A DNA stretch of 64,000 nucleotides from Streptomyces sp. NBC_01237 (GCF_035917275.1 NZ_CP108509.1:1426001-1490000); one strand, 5' to 3'. Shown: positions 43,621 to 53,334, counted from the first letter of the stretch. Notes: generated by a model not told the origin, from the sequence alone. Made by a program: numbers and translations.

Positions 43621-44213
43621 ATCCGCTCGCCGTCGCCATCCTCGCCGTCGGAGCCCTGGCCCTGGTCAACCTCGTTCTCACCGTCGGTGTCGTCCGACGG
43701 CTGCGTGAACACTCCGACCTGCTGGAGCGCGCACCGGTGCCCGCCGTCGGCATGCCCGAGGGCATGTCCGGGATCGCGGCCGTCGGCACCTCGATCCCCT
43801 CCTTCACCGCGGGCCCGCCCGACAGCCCCGTCACCGACCGGGATCTCGCCGACGGAACCCTCGTCGCGTTCTTCTCGCCCACCTGCGCGCCCTGCCGCGA
43901 CAAGCTGCCCGGCTTCGTCGCCCGCTACGCGGACCGGCCCGAGGAGGCCCGGCGGGTACTCGCCGTGGTCGTCGACGACTCGGGCGACTCGCACGGCTCG
44001 GACGAGCACGGCTCGGGCGCGTCCGACGCGTCGATGGCCGCCGCTCTTGCCGCCGTGGTGCCCACCGTCCAGGAGTCCCATGACGGCCCGGTGACCCGGG
44101 CTTTCGCCGCCAAGGCGTTTCCCAGCTGTGTACAGGTGGGACACGGCCCCGACGGCGGTCTCGTGGTGACCGAGGTCGGCCGGTGGCCCCGTACCCCCGT
44201 CGCCGCCCGGTGA
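43617..44213 (+). CDS. Membrane-anchored thioredoxin-like (TlpA/MauD-type) protein
   Basis: 198 residues from a GTG overlapping the MauE-like stop. One N-terminal membrane anchor (LAVAILAVGALALVNLVLTV) is followed by an extracytoplasmic domain with FFSPTCAPCRDKLPGF, a CxxC thioredoxin active site. It would exchange disulfides with the peptide outside the membrane, with the MauE-like protein as electron partner. A Ser/Asp/Gly-rich insert (SGDSHGSDEHGSGASDAS) lies after the active site. The stop overlaps the ABC gene. Confidence 0.85.
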   Translation: MNPLAVAILAVGALALVNLVLTVGVVRRLREHSDLLERAPVPAVGMPEGMSGIAAVGTSIPSFTAGPPDSPVTDRDLADGTLVAFFSPTCAPCRDKLPGFVARYADRPEEARRVLAVVVDDSGDSHGSDEHGSGASDASMAAALAAVVPTVQESHDGPVTRAFAAKAFPSCVQVGHGPDGGLVVTEVGRWPRTPVAAR

Positions 44214-46180
44214 CCGGCCCCGCCGCCGGACCCGGTGACGAGCCCGACGACTCCCCGCTCCTCACCGTGATGGCCGCCGCGGTCCGCCTCGCCCGCCGGG
44301 CGGCACCCGCCACACTCACGGGCTGGCTGCTGCTCACCGTGGCCGCGTCCGCCGCCCCGGTCGCCGCCGCCTGGACCCTCAAGACCGTGATCGACCGGCT
44401 GGTCACCGGCCCCTCCGCCGGCGGCTCGCTCACCGGTCCGGTCCTGCTGCTGGTCGGCTGCGGTGTCGCCGTGGCCGTCGTACCCCAGTTCCTCCAGTAT
44501 CTGCGGGCCCAGCTCGGCCGGGCGGTGGGGCTGCGCGCCCAGATCGAACTGCACACCGCCGTCGACCGGTTCACCGGTATCGGCCCGTACGAGAACCCGC
44601 GCTTCCTGGACCGGCTGCGGATGGCCCGTCAGTACGGCGGCTCCGCCCCGGTCGACGCGGTCGGCAGTGTCATCGGCACCGTCGGCGCCGTGGTGACCCT
44701 CACCGGCTTCCTCGGCGCGCTCGCCCTGCTCGGCCCCTGGATGGCGGCGGCGGTCCTGGCCTCCGGCGTCCTCGTCCTCGGCGCCGAGATCGCGCTCAGC
44801 CGCCGGCGCGCCGCGCTCGTCTGGTCGGTGGGCCCGGTGGAGCGCCGGGAACTGTTCTACAGCGCCCTCCTGACGGATCTGCGGGCCGCGAAGGAGATCC
44901 GGCTCTTCGGTCTGGGGCGATTCCTCGGTGATCGGATGGTCGCGGAGCGCCGTACCTCGGACGCCGCGAAGCGGGGGATGGACCGTCAGGAGCTGGCCGT
45001 CCAGGCGGGGCTCGCCCTGCTCTCGGCCCTGGTCGCGGGGGCCGGCCTGCTGTGGGCGGTCTCGGCCGCCCGCTCGGGGCAGATCACGGTCGGCGGGGTG
45101 ACCGTCCTGGTCACCGCGCTGCCCGCAGTGCAGGCGGCCCTGGCCGGTCTCGCCGGCGAACTCGCCATGGGCCACCACGCCCTTCTGATGTTCCGCCACT
45201 TCCTCACCGTGACCGGTGCAGGGCCCGATCTGCCGGTGCCCGCCCGCCCCCGTCCCGTCCCGCCGCTGCGTCACTCGGTGGAGTTCCGTGATGTGTGGTT
45301 CCGTTACGGCGAGGACCAGCCCTGGGTGCTCCGGGGCGTCGATCTGGTCCTGCCCGCCGGGCAGGCCGTGGGCCTCGTCGGCCTCAACGGCGCCGGGAAG
45401 TCCACGCTGGTGAAGCTGGTGTGCCGGTTCTACGATCCCAGCCGGGGGCAGATCCTCTGGGACGGTGTCGACCTGCGCGAGCTGTGCCCGCGTGAGCTGC
45501 GCCGCCGGATGGGGGCGACGTTCCAGGACTTCATGGAGTACGACCTGACGGCCCGCGAGAACATCGCCCTGGGCGATCTCGCCGCGCTCCAGGACCCCGA
45601 CCGGGTGGAACAGGTCGCCCGTGTCGCGGGAATCCACGACCGGCTGACCGGACTGCCCCACGGCTACGACACCCTGCTGAGCCGGATCTTCTTCAGCGAG
45701 CGGGACAAGGACGATGCCACGACCGGCATCGTCCTCTCCGGCGGCCAGTGGCAGCGGCTCGCCCTCGCCCGCTCCCTGATCCGGGACGACGCCGACCTGC
45801 TGGTCCTGGACGAGCCCGGCTCCGGTCTCGACCCCGAGGCGGAGTACGAGATCCACCGCCGGCTGCGGCGCCACCGCGCGGGCCGGGCGGGGCTGCTCAT
45901 CTCGCACCGCCTCAACACCCTGCGCGACGCGGACACGATCGTGGTCCTGGAGGACGGCCGGATCGTCGAGCGGGGACCGCACGCCGACCTCATGCGCCGT
46001 TCCGGGGTGTACGCCCGGCTGTTCAGCCTCCAGGCCAGCGGGTACGCGCCCGACGGCGACGGCGGCGCTCATGGTGAGGGGCCTTCCGCGGTCGCCCCGC
46101 CGCTCTCCGGCGCCGCTGCCGGGACGCAGCCGCCCGCCGTCGTGGTGGCCGCCGCCTCCGGGAGCGGAGGTTCTCCGTGA
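44210..46180 (+). CDS. ABC transporter, fused membrane and ATPase domains
   Basis: 656 residues from a GTG at 44210 overlapping the preceding stop (an upstream ATG frame is less likely). Residues about 25-335 form the membrane domain; residues about 350-600 are the ATPase with Walker A GLNGAGKST, signature LSGGQWQRLALARSL and Walker B LLVLDEPGSGLD. It lacks an N-terminal C39 peptidase domain, so leader removal must be done by another protease; the S26 peptidase gene follows directly. It should export the cysteine-rich peptide. The Pro/Ala-rich tail is of unknown role. Confidence 0.9.
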   Translation: MTGPAAGPGDEPDDSPLLTVMAAAVRLARRAAPATLTGWLLLTVAASAAPVAAAWTLKTVIDRLVTGPSAGGSLTGPVLLLVGCGVAVAVVPQFLQYLRAQLGRAVGLRAQIELHTAVDRFTGIGPYENPRFLDRLRMARQYGGSAPVDAVGSVIGTVGAVVTLTGFLGALALLGPWMAAAVLASGVLVLGAEIALSRRRAALVWSVGPVERRELFYSALLTDLRAAKEIRLFGLGRFLGDRMVAERRTSDAAKRGMDRQELAVQAGLALLSALVAGAGLLWAVSAARSGQITVGGVTVLVTALPAVQAALAGLAGELAMGHHALLMFRHFLTVTGAGPDLPVPARPRPVPPLRHSVEFRDVWFRYGEDQPWVLRGVDLVLPAGQAVGLVGLNGAGKSTLVKLVCRFYDPSRGQILWDGVDLRELCPRELRRRMGATFQDFMEYDLTARENIALGDLAALQDPDRVEQVARVAGIHDRLTGLPHGYDTLLSRIFFSERDKDDATTGIVLSGGQWQRLALARSLIRDDADLLVLDEPGSGLDPEAEYEIHRRLRRHRAGRAGLLISHRLNTLRDADTIVVLEDGRIVERGPHADLMRRSGVYARLFSLQASGYAPDGDGGAHGEGPSAVAPPLSGAAAGTQPPAVVVAAASGSGGSP

Positions 46181-46665
46181 TCGTGCGCCTCGCCCGCCGT
46201 CTGCTGCGGACCCGTCTGCTGGCCGTCACCGTCACCGGCCCCAGCATGGAGCCCGCCCTCCGTGACGGCGACCGCGTCCTCGTGCGCCGCCGCCCGTCCG
46301 GCCCGGCCCGGGGTGATGTCGTCGTCCTCGAACCGCCTCCCGGAGCCCGTGAGGCGGGGCTGACGCACGAGGGGCTGATCATCAAACGGGTCGCCGCCGG
46401 GCCGGGCGACCCGGTTCCGGCCCTCTTCGCCGAACGGCTGGGCGTCCCCCCGGGCGCGGTCGTGCCGCCCGGCCACTACCTGGTCCTGGGCGACAACCGG
46501 CCCCTGAGCGTCGACTCCCGCCGCTTCGGCTATGTCACCCGCGCCCTGCTGACCGGTGTGGTGACACGCCCTCTGCCCCGCCACACCCCCACCGTGCCGG
46601 CCGCCCCCGTCACCACGGCTGATCCGCTCCTCCCCGTGGCGGAGCCGGTGAGGGACGCGGGGTGA
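46177..46665 (+). CDS. S26-family signal peptidase
   Basis: 162 residues, starting at a GTG overlapping the ABC stop. The catalytic Ser is in VTGPSMEPALRDGDRVL, the Lys general base in IIKRVAAGPGDPV, and the end motif is YLVLGDNRPLSVDSRRFGYV. One N-terminal hydrophobic segment is weak, so membrane attachment is uncertain. The gene completes a translationally coupled set (stop/start overlaps through four genes). It is the best candidate to cut the AEAAAA leader of the two precursor peptides. Confidence 0.88.
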   Translation: MIVRLARRLLRTRLLAVTVTGPSMEPALRDGDRVLVRRRPSGPARGDVVVLEPPPGAREAGLTHEGLIIKRVAAGPGDPVPALFAERLGVPPGAVVPPGHYLVLGDNRPLSVDSRRFGYVTRALLTGVVTRPLPRHTPTVPAAPVTTADPLLPVAEPVRDAG

Positions 46666-47633
46666 TCCCGCCCCGGTGGTTCCGCGTCCCCGGAGCACGC
46701 GCCGCCACCGCCGGCCGGTGAGCAAGCTCCCACACCACACCTCGGACTCCGAGGTTCTCCAGCGGACGCCGAGCGGCGACCCGTTCGCGTCCAGGCCCAG
46801 CGAATCGATCCGCCCGCCGTGGACCGGCCCGGTGCCGCTGCGGGCACCACGCGCTCGACGCCCTGCCCGGCAGCTCGTACGAGATCTGCCGGTTGCCCCT
46901 CACCGGTTTCCCTCGAAACGCTCCGTGCCACGGCACAGGAGCGGCAGCGAAGTCCCGGACGGACGCGCTTGTTGGGGTCCTGTGCGCAAGGTCCGACGCC
47001 GCTTCACCGTCGATTCAGGCGATTTGGCCGATGCTCCATGGTCAAAGGGCCACTAGACACTTCGGCAGACCGGCAGGAGTATCACTTCTTATTCCAACAA
47101 GCACGCGGGCCGTCTCCGGGGTGAAACGCTTGGACATCAATAATCTGCAGTGAATCGCTTGGGACGACTGGGTGTTGAAAGGCTTCAACACCACTGACAT
47201 ACCGTTGAATCTCTGCGTGCTTCAGGAAAGAACAGCTGCGGCCTCCACCGCATGGCGGAAAGAGCGGTTCGACGCTGCGCGTCCCGGCTGAGAGATGTGG
47301 GTGCTGAGGAGCAACAGGCATGAGCGAGAGCGGAACGCAAGCATGAGTGCCTTCGGCGCCCGAGTGGGCCGGGTGGCCGATCCGCGGGGCGCGATCGTCG
47401 TCACCCGGGCCTCGTGGAGGTCGGGAGCCACGGTGCGGTGGACCTGTACGCCGCCGGGATCGGCATGGAACCGGACGGGGTCCGCCGCCGCAACGTCATC
47501 GCCGCGGACATCTTCTCCTTCCCTACCGCGACGGGCGCTTGCCACGGCTCCGGTGAACATCGTCGAGGCCGTGCTCGCCGCGGCTGCCGAGCGGCAACCC
47601 GCACCAACCCCGTCCGTGTGAATGAGGAGATCG
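46666..47633. other. 968-base stretch with no intact gene
   Basis: Between the peptide locus and the NRPS locus. From about 47340 to 47621 three frames contain pieces of what was probably one protein (VGRVADPRGAIVVTR; GSHGAVDLYAAGIGMEPDGV; ALATAPVNIVEAVLAAAAER), which I cannot identify. A 22-bp palindrome is at 47171-47192. 46666-47150 holds nothing I can support. Confidence 0.4.
47171..47192. promoter_or_regulatory. Palindromic operator candidate before the NRPS locus
   Basis: GGTGTTGAA (47171-47179) and TTCAACACC (47184-47192) are perfect 9-bp inverted arms around AGGC. It lies in an A+T-richer stretch upstream of the carrier protein and carbamoyltransferase genes and could be an operator or a short hairpin. 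Confidence 0.5.
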
Positions 47634-47885
47634 ATGGAAGCCGATTGGCCTGAAGAGTTCGAGACCCTCGTGCGCGGCTATCTGCCTCGTCTGCGCGATG
47701 AGGACCGACTGCATCCTGATTCCGACCTGATCAACCTGGGTCTCGATTCACTCAACGCGGTCGGACTGCTGCTGGATCTTGAGGGGGCATTCGACGTGAT
47801 GGTTCCCGCCGACGGGCTCAATATCAGGACCGTGCAGTCCCCGAGTTCCCTGTGGTCGACGATCGACGAACTGCGCAAGGCGTAA
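47634..47885 (+). CDS. Free-standing acyl/peptidyl carrier protein
   Basis: 83 residues from the ATG at 47634 (TGAGGAGATCG upstream). The phosphopantetheine serine is in LINLGLDSLNAVGLLLDLEG. It is acidic and helical as carrier proteins are. It opens the small NRPS locus: carbamoyltransferase, C-A-PCP module and LLM monooxygenase follow in the same direction. It may hold a starter or an aminoacyl group passed to the condensation domain. Confidence 0.88.
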   Translation: MEADWPEEFETLVRGYLPRLRDEDRLHPDSDLINLGLDSLNAVGLLLDLEGAFDVMVPADGLNIRTVQSPSSLWSTIDELRKA

Positions 47886-48099
47886 AGGCCGAGGTTGTGC
47901 ATACCCATCGACGGCGGCTGGATTCTCTGCTGCCACTCCCGCAGGGTAATGAAATCGCGAAGGCAGAACCGAGTAGGCGGCCCAGGGCGGTCGGACCGCC
48001 TCTCGGCCTGTGAGGCGCATGTGAACGGCTGGCCGGCGGCACTGCCGGCGAGGGCCCCTGTCCCTTGCGCCGGCAGTGCCCAAGGGAATTGAGGAATCC

Positions 48100-49770
48100 A
48101 TGCTCATCTGCGGAATCAAGGCTACCCACGACGGAGCGGTCGCGGTCATCGAGGACGGCCGTCTCCTGTTCAGTATCGAGACCGAGAAGATAGAAAATGG
48201 TGACCGCTACAGTTCACTGGGCGATCTGCGGAAGGTGTCCGACATCCTCGACCGCGAGGGACTGTCACCGGCCGATGTCGACCAGTTCGTGATCGATGGC
48301 TGGTACACGACCGACGCGAGCGGTGCGCACGCCGTCACAGTGAACAACGGCGACCGGCCGGTGGAGCTCCCCGTCGCCCCCTACGTGGAGACCTTTGGCG
48401 GCGCGGAACCACTGCAGCGGCACAGTTTCGACGGTGCCGACTTCATCGGCGGTTCCGACTATGCCAGCTTCCACCACGTGGCCCATCATCTTCTCGCCGC
48501 CTACTGCACGAGCCCCTTCGCCGCGAACGGCGAGGACGCGCTCGCCCTGGTGTGGGACGGGGGCATCGCGCCACGGCTCTACGAGGTGCGGGCCGCCACT
48601 CGCGAGGTGACGTTGGTCTCCGTGCTGCTGCCGATCACGGGCAACAGCTTCGCGAACTTCGCCGGGGAGTTCAGCCCGTACGCGGCGGACCTGACTGGCC
48701 TGACGCCGGACGAGGTGCTCCGCCACCGCCTGTCGATCGCGGGTAAGGCGATGGCGTACTCGGCACTGGGTACAGCGGAGCCCGATGCCTTCCCCTTGCT
48801 CGATGATCTCATCGCTGAATTCCCCAGCGTGAGCATGAAGAACGCACGGACCATGGGGGCGAAGGTCGCCTCGAACCGAGACGAAATGATGCCGGGCATG
48901 TCCGACGCGGACATCATCGCCACGTTTCAGGAGTACCTGGGTCAGCGTCTGCTGAACCGGCTGGCCGCAGTCGTGAGGCGCAGGTTCCCCGACCGTCGGC
49001 CCAATCTGGTGCTCGGTGGCGGCTGCGCCCTGAATATCAAGTGGAACAGCTTGATCCGCGCGAGTGGGCTCTTCGGGGACGTATTCGCACCGCCGTTCCC
49101 GAACGATGCCGGAGCGGCCATCGGCACAGCCGTGTGCGAGTCGTTCCACCGCGGGAACCTCGCACTCGACTGGGACGTCTACACCGGACCCGCGCTGGTC
49201 GCCGGCCCGGTTCCCGACGGATGGCAGGCGCGGCCGTGTGACGAGGTGCGGCTGGCGCAGCTTTTGCACACGGAGGGCGAACCGGTGGTCGTCCTTTCGG
49301 GACGTGCCGAGTTGGGCCCGCGCGCCTTGGGCAACCGGAGCATCCTGGCTCCCGCCGATGATCCCGGGATGAAAGCCCGGCTCAACGCGATGAAGAACCG
49401 GGCCGATTACCGGCCGGTGGCCCCGATCTGCCTGGAAGCCCGGGCGCCCGAGGTGTTCACCCCCGGCACTCCGGACCCTCACATGCTGTTCGAGCACCGG
49501 ATGCGCCCCGGGTGGGCCGAACGCGTCCCGGCCGTCGTCCACCTGGACGGTACCGCCAGGCTTCAGACCATCGGCGACGACAGCAGCTCGGCCGCCGTCC
49601 GGATCCTCACCGCGTACGAGGAGATCAGCGGTCTGCCCGTGCTGTGCAACACCAGCGCGAACTTCGAGGGGCGCGGCTTCTTTCCCGACGTGGCGTCGGC
49701 CGCCCGTTGGGGAGGGACGCGCTACATCTGGTCGGAAGGCGTGTTGTACACGAATACGGTGCCCCGATGA
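48100..49770 (+). CDS. Carbamoyltransferase (NodU/CmcH family)
   Basis: 556 residues from the ATG at 48100 (GAGGAATCC upstream). The N-terminal Kae1-like part begins MLICGIKATHDGAVAVIEDG, with the metal-binding histidines in YASFHHVAHHLLAAY and WDGGIAPRLYEV; the C-terminal carbamoylation part has NLVLGGGCALNIKWNS, LSGRAELGPRALGNRSILAP and VLCNTSANFEGRGF. It transfers a carbamoyl group from carbamoyl phosphate to a hydroxyl or amine of a natural product. It lies between the carrier protein and the NRPS gene. Confidence 0.92.
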   Translation: MLICGIKATHDGAVAVIEDGRLLFSIETEKIENGDRYSSLGDLRKVSDILDREGLSPADVDQFVIDGWYTTDASGAHAVTVNNGDRPVELPVAPYVETFGGAEPLQRHSFDGADFIGGSDYASFHHVAHHLLAAYCTSPFAANGEDALALVWDGGIAPRLYEVRAATREVTLVSVLLPITGNSFANFAGEFSPYAADLTGLTPDEVLRHRLSIAGKAMAYSALGTAEPDAFPLLDDLIAEFPSVSMKNARTMGAKVASNRDEMMPGMSDADIIATFQEYLGQRLLNRLAAVVRRRFPDRRPNLVLGGGCALNIKWNSLIRASGLFGDVFAPPFPNDAGAAIGTAVCESFHRGNLALDWDVYTGPALVAGPVPDGWQARPCDEVRLAQLLHTEGEPVVVLSGRAELGPRALGNRSILAPADDPGMKARLNAMKNRADYRPVAPICLEARAPEVFTPGTPDPHMLFEHRMRPGWAERVPAVVHLDGTARLQTIGDDSSSAAVRILTAYEEISGLPVLCNTSANFEGRGFFPDVASAARWGGTRYIWSEGVLYTNTVPR

Positions 49771-50013
49771 CGGGCGTGGAGCAGCCGGGCGGGTGAAGGA
49801 GTCGCGCAGGCCCGGCAGTTCACTGGCGTACCCGGTCACGACGCCGATCGAGATCCGGTCCGCCGGCCGGCCGTTCGGAGAGAGACCTCTTCATCGTGGC
49901 CGACGTCGTGCTCCGCGTGGGCGGACCGCCGAGATGACCGGCCTCGAATCGCAGCACGTGGAAACGAACATGGCACGCCCCGACGGGTGTGGGCGCCGAG
50001 AGGACGAAAGGTG

Positions 50014-53000
50014 ATGAGCATGGCCGAGAACCCGGCCCCGGAGAGTCCGACAGCGGCGCTCGGCGGGAACGGTGGAGGGCGTCCCGCGCTGGTCCGGCAG
50101 TCGCGTCCCGTGCTGATCCCACTGTCACCCGCGCAACGGCAACTATGGATTCTTGACAAGGTCGCGGGAGGCGGAGATCGTGCCGCCGCGGCCAACAACA
50201 TCACGTTGGCGCTGCGCCTGTCCGGTCGGCTCGACTCCGCCGCCCTGCGGAGCGCACTCAGTGACCTGGTGACACGGCACGAGGTGCTGCGCACGGTCTT
50301 CCCCGGAACGGAGTCCGAAACCGCCTACCTCGCCCACCAGGTCGTTCTCGGCGCCTTCAGGCCCGCGCTGCCGGTTACCGACATCTCGCCCGGGGAACTG
50401 GATGACGCTCTGGCGGCCGAGGCGGCGCGCGGATTCGATCTGACGGCTGCGCCGCCGATCCGCTGCCATCTGTTCGCGGTCTCGCCGGACGAGCATGTGT
50501 TGCTGATTTCGGTCCATCACATCGCGATGGACCGCTGGTCGTGCGAGCCGCTGGCAGCCGATCTCGCACTGGCCTACACCGCCCGGTCCCAAGGGCTGGA
50601 GCCCGGCTTCGGGCCGCCGGCCGCCCAGTTCGCCGACTATGTCCTCTGGCACCAGCGCATCATGGGCGACGAACGCGATACCGGCAGCCCGGCGGGTTCG
50701 CAGCTGGCCTTCTGGCGGCGGGCGCTGGCCGGACTGCCTGATGAGCTGGACCTACCGACCGAGCGGCGCCGCCCGGCCACGGCCGGCCGGCGCCGCTCGA
50801 CCGTTCCGATCCGGCTTGACGCCGCGCTGCATAGCCGGCTGACACAGCTGGCGCGGACCACCCGTACAAGCTTGTTCATGGTGTTGCAGGGCGGACTCGC
50901 CGCCATGCTCACCCGCCTCGGCGCCGGGACCGACATCCCGCTGGGCTGCCAGGTGGCCGGCCGCGACGACGCGGCCCTGGCGGACATGGTCGGCTGCCTT
51001 CGTAACACGCTGGTGCTGCGGACCGACACATCGGGCGATCCGGCCTTCACCGAACTGCTCGACCGGATACGGAAGAGCGGTCTGGAGGCCCGTGCCAACT
51101 CCGACCTGCCGTTCGACCGCGTGGTGGACGCCGTCCATCCGACGCGCTCCCTGGCCAGGCACCCGCTTTTCCAGATCATGCTGGTACTGCGGAACGCCTC
51201 GGTACGGCAGTTCGCCCTGCCCGGAATCGAAGTCACCGAGCAATACGTGCACACTGCCGACGCACGCTTTGACCTGGTGATCGACTTTCGGGAGGAGCCC
51301 GGCGGCGAACTCGGCGGGGTCGTCGAATACGCCGACGACCTGTACGACCGGGTCAGCGTCGAGCGCTTCGCGGCGCGGCTGGTGCGTCTGCTGCGCGCTT
51401 TCGCCGCGGATCCCAGCCTGCCCATCGGACGGCCGCCGCTGCTGGAACCAGCGGAATTCGAGCGCATGGCGACGGAGTGGCACGGTACCGAGGTAGATGC
51501 GGAGCCGGTTCCCGTACAGCGTCAGTTCGAGGCCCAGGCGCGCCGGACGCCTGACGGTCTCGCGGTGGCCTTCCGCGACCGGCGGCTCAGCTACGCCGAA
51601 CTCGACGCGCGAGCAGACGATCTGGCCCGGCGGATCGCCGCGCGGGGTGTCGGTCCGGAGAAGCTGGTGGCCGTGTGCATGCCGCGATCCGAATGGCTGG
51701 TCGTCGCGTTGCTCGCGGTGCTCAAGGCCGGCGGTGTGTATCTGCCGGTCGACCCGGACTACCCGCCGAATCGCATCGCCTACATCCTGGACGACGCCGC
51801 CCCCGTGCTCGCGCTCGCCACGTCCGCGACGGCTGCCGGGCTTGCGGAGGCCAAGGTGCCGTGCCTGCTCCTGGACGGGGACCCGGCCGACGACAGGCCG
51901 ACCGGCGATGGGCAGGACGCCGACAGCGGTACCGCGGCCCCGGTCCCGCCGGCGGCACCCGCCTTCGTGATCTACACCTCGGGATCGACCGGACGGCCCA
52001 AGGGGGTCGTCATTTCCCACGGCGCGCTGGTCAACCTCCTCGGGGCCATGGGTGAGCGTTTCCCGCTCGGCCACAGCGACCGGTGGCTCGCGGTGACCAC
52101 GATCGCCTTCGACATCTCCCATCTCGAACTGTGGCTGCCGCTGATATCCGGTGCCGGAGTCGTCCTCGCGGACCAGGACATCGTCTACGATCCGGCCGCC
52201 CTCAGCGCCGTCGTCAAGTCCGCCGGAGTTACCGTCATGCAGGCCACGCCATCGCTGTGGCAGTCCCAGCTCGGTGCCGACCTCGACGGCGTGACGGGCC
52301 TGCGGATGCTCACCGGTGGGGAGGTGCTCCCGCCGGCGCTGGCCAGGGCCATGGCGGAGCGGGCAGCTGAGGTGGTCAATGCCTACGGCCCCACCGAGAC
52401 CACGATCTATTCGACGATGGCCACCGTTCCCCCCTCAGCCGGCCACATTTCGATCGGGCGCCCGATCCGGAACACCCGGGTGTACGTCCTCGACGCCGGA
52501 TTGCGGCCGCTTCCGAATGGCGTCGTGGGGGAGCTCCATATCGCCGGCGCCGGCCTTGCCCGCGGTTACCTGAACCGTGCCGCACTGACCGCTGAACGCT
52601 TCGTGGCCGACCCGTTCGGCCCGCCGGGCTCACGGATGTACAGGACGGGCGACATGGCTCGCCGGCGGGCCGACGGCACCCTCGACTACATCGGCCGGGT
52701 CGACCAGCAGGTGAAGCTCCGGGGGTTCCGTATCGAGCTCGGCGAGGTGGAGAACACTCTGGCCGCTCACGGGAGTGTCGCGCAGGCCGCCGTGGTGATC
52801 CGGGAGGACCGTCCAGGGGACAGGCAACTGGTCGGCTATGTGGTTCCCACCGTCCCGGACGGGTCGGTCGCGGCACCTCTCGACCCGGTGGACCTGCGGA
52901 CTTTCGCGGGAGAGGTGCTCCCCGGCTACATGGTGCCCGGATCGATCGTTGTGCTGGACGCGCTTCCGCTGACCCCCAACGGCAAATTGGACCGCGGGGC

Positions 53001-53334
53001 GTTGCCCGCCCCGGAGCTGCCGGACGCTGCTTCCCGTCGGTCTCCCGTTTCCGGGACCGAGGAACTCCTGTGCCGGCTGTTCGCGCAGGAGCTCGGCCTC
53101 GCCGGTGTCGGCGCCGATGTCCCGTTCTTCGACCTCGGCGGAAACAGCCTCACCGCGATCCGGCTGGTCAACGCCGCTCGCAGGGCCGGACTGCCGCTGA
53201 CGGTGCGGGAGGTTTTCGCGCACCGGACCGTCGAGCGCCTCGCTCGTGCCGTCGACGGCCGCTCCGGGGAACAGGAACCCGTGCAGGGGGCCGAATCCGG
53301 CCCGCTCACGCGCCCGCACGGAGCGGACCGGTAG
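50014..53334 (+). CDS. Single-module NRPS: condensation - adenylation - carrier (C-A-PCP)
   Basis: 1106 residues; AAAGG precedes the ATG at 50014. Condensation domain residues about 40-470 with active site HHIAMDRWS (His168-169; the usual DG is DR). Adenylation domain about 500-1010 (YTSGSTGRPKGVVISHG, NAYGPTETTI, YRTGDMARRRADGTLDYIGR). Aligned by eye with GrsA, the specificity code reads D-I-L-Q-L-G-A-I-Y plus Lys, close to a glycine-type code. Carrier domain near 1030-1090 with FFDLGGNSLTAIRL. No thioesterase or reductase domain, so product release must use another protein. Confidence 0.95.
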   Translation: MSMAENPAPESPTAALGGNGGGRPALVRQSRPVLIPLSPAQRQLWILDKVAGGGDRAAAANNITLALRLSGRLDSAALRSALSDLVTRHEVLRTVFPGTESETAYLAHQVVLGAFRPALPVTDISPGELDDALAAEAARGFDLTAAPPIRCHLFAVSPDEHVLLISVHHIAMDRWSCEPLAADLALAYTARSQGLEPGFGPPAAQFADYVLWHQRIMGDERDTGSPAGSQLAFWRRALAGLPDELDLPTERRRPATAGRRRSTVPIRLDAALHSRLTQLARTTRTSLFMVLQGGLAAMLTRLGAGTDIPLGCQVAGRDDAALADMVGCLRNTLVLRTDTSGDPAFTELLDRIRKSGLEARANSDLPFDRVVDAVHPTRSLARHPLFQIMLVLRNASVRQFALPGIEVTEQYVHTADARFDLVIDFREEPGGELGGVVEYADDLYDRVSVERFAARLVRLLRAFAADPSLPIGRPPLLEPAEFERMATEWHGTEVDAEPVPVQRQFEAQARRTPDGLAVAFRDRRLSYAELDARADDLARRIAARGVGPEKLVAVCMPRSEWLVVALLAVLKAGGVYLPVDPDYPPNRIAYILDDAAPVLALATSATAAGLAEAKVPCLLLDGDPADDRPTGDGQDADSGTAAPVPPAAPAFVIYTSGSTGRPKGVVISHGALVNLLGAMGERFPLGHSDRWLAVTTIAFDISHLELWLPLISGAGVVLADQDIVYDPAALSAVVKSAGVTVMQATPSLWQSQLGADLDGVTGLRMLTGGEVLPPALARAMAERAAEVVNAYGPTETTIYSTMATVPPSAGHISIGRPIRNTRVYVLDAGLRPLPNGVVGELHIAGAGLARGYLNRAALTAERFVADPFGPPGSRMYRTGDMARRRADGTLDYIGRVDQQVKLRGFRIELGEVENTLAAHGSVAQAAVVIREDRPGDRQLVGYVVPTVPDGSVAAPLDPVDLRTFAGEVLPGYMVPGSIVVLDALPLTPNGKLDRGALPAPELPDAASRRSPVSGTEELLCRLFAQELGLAGVGADVPFFDLGGNSLTAIRLVNAARRAGLPLTVREVFAHRTVERLARAVDGRSGEQEPVQGAESGPLTRPHGADR

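Noticed and set aside
43925..46072. A 715-codon frame opposite the ABC transporter
   Set aside because: Shadow frame; the plus-strand gene has complete ATPase motifs.
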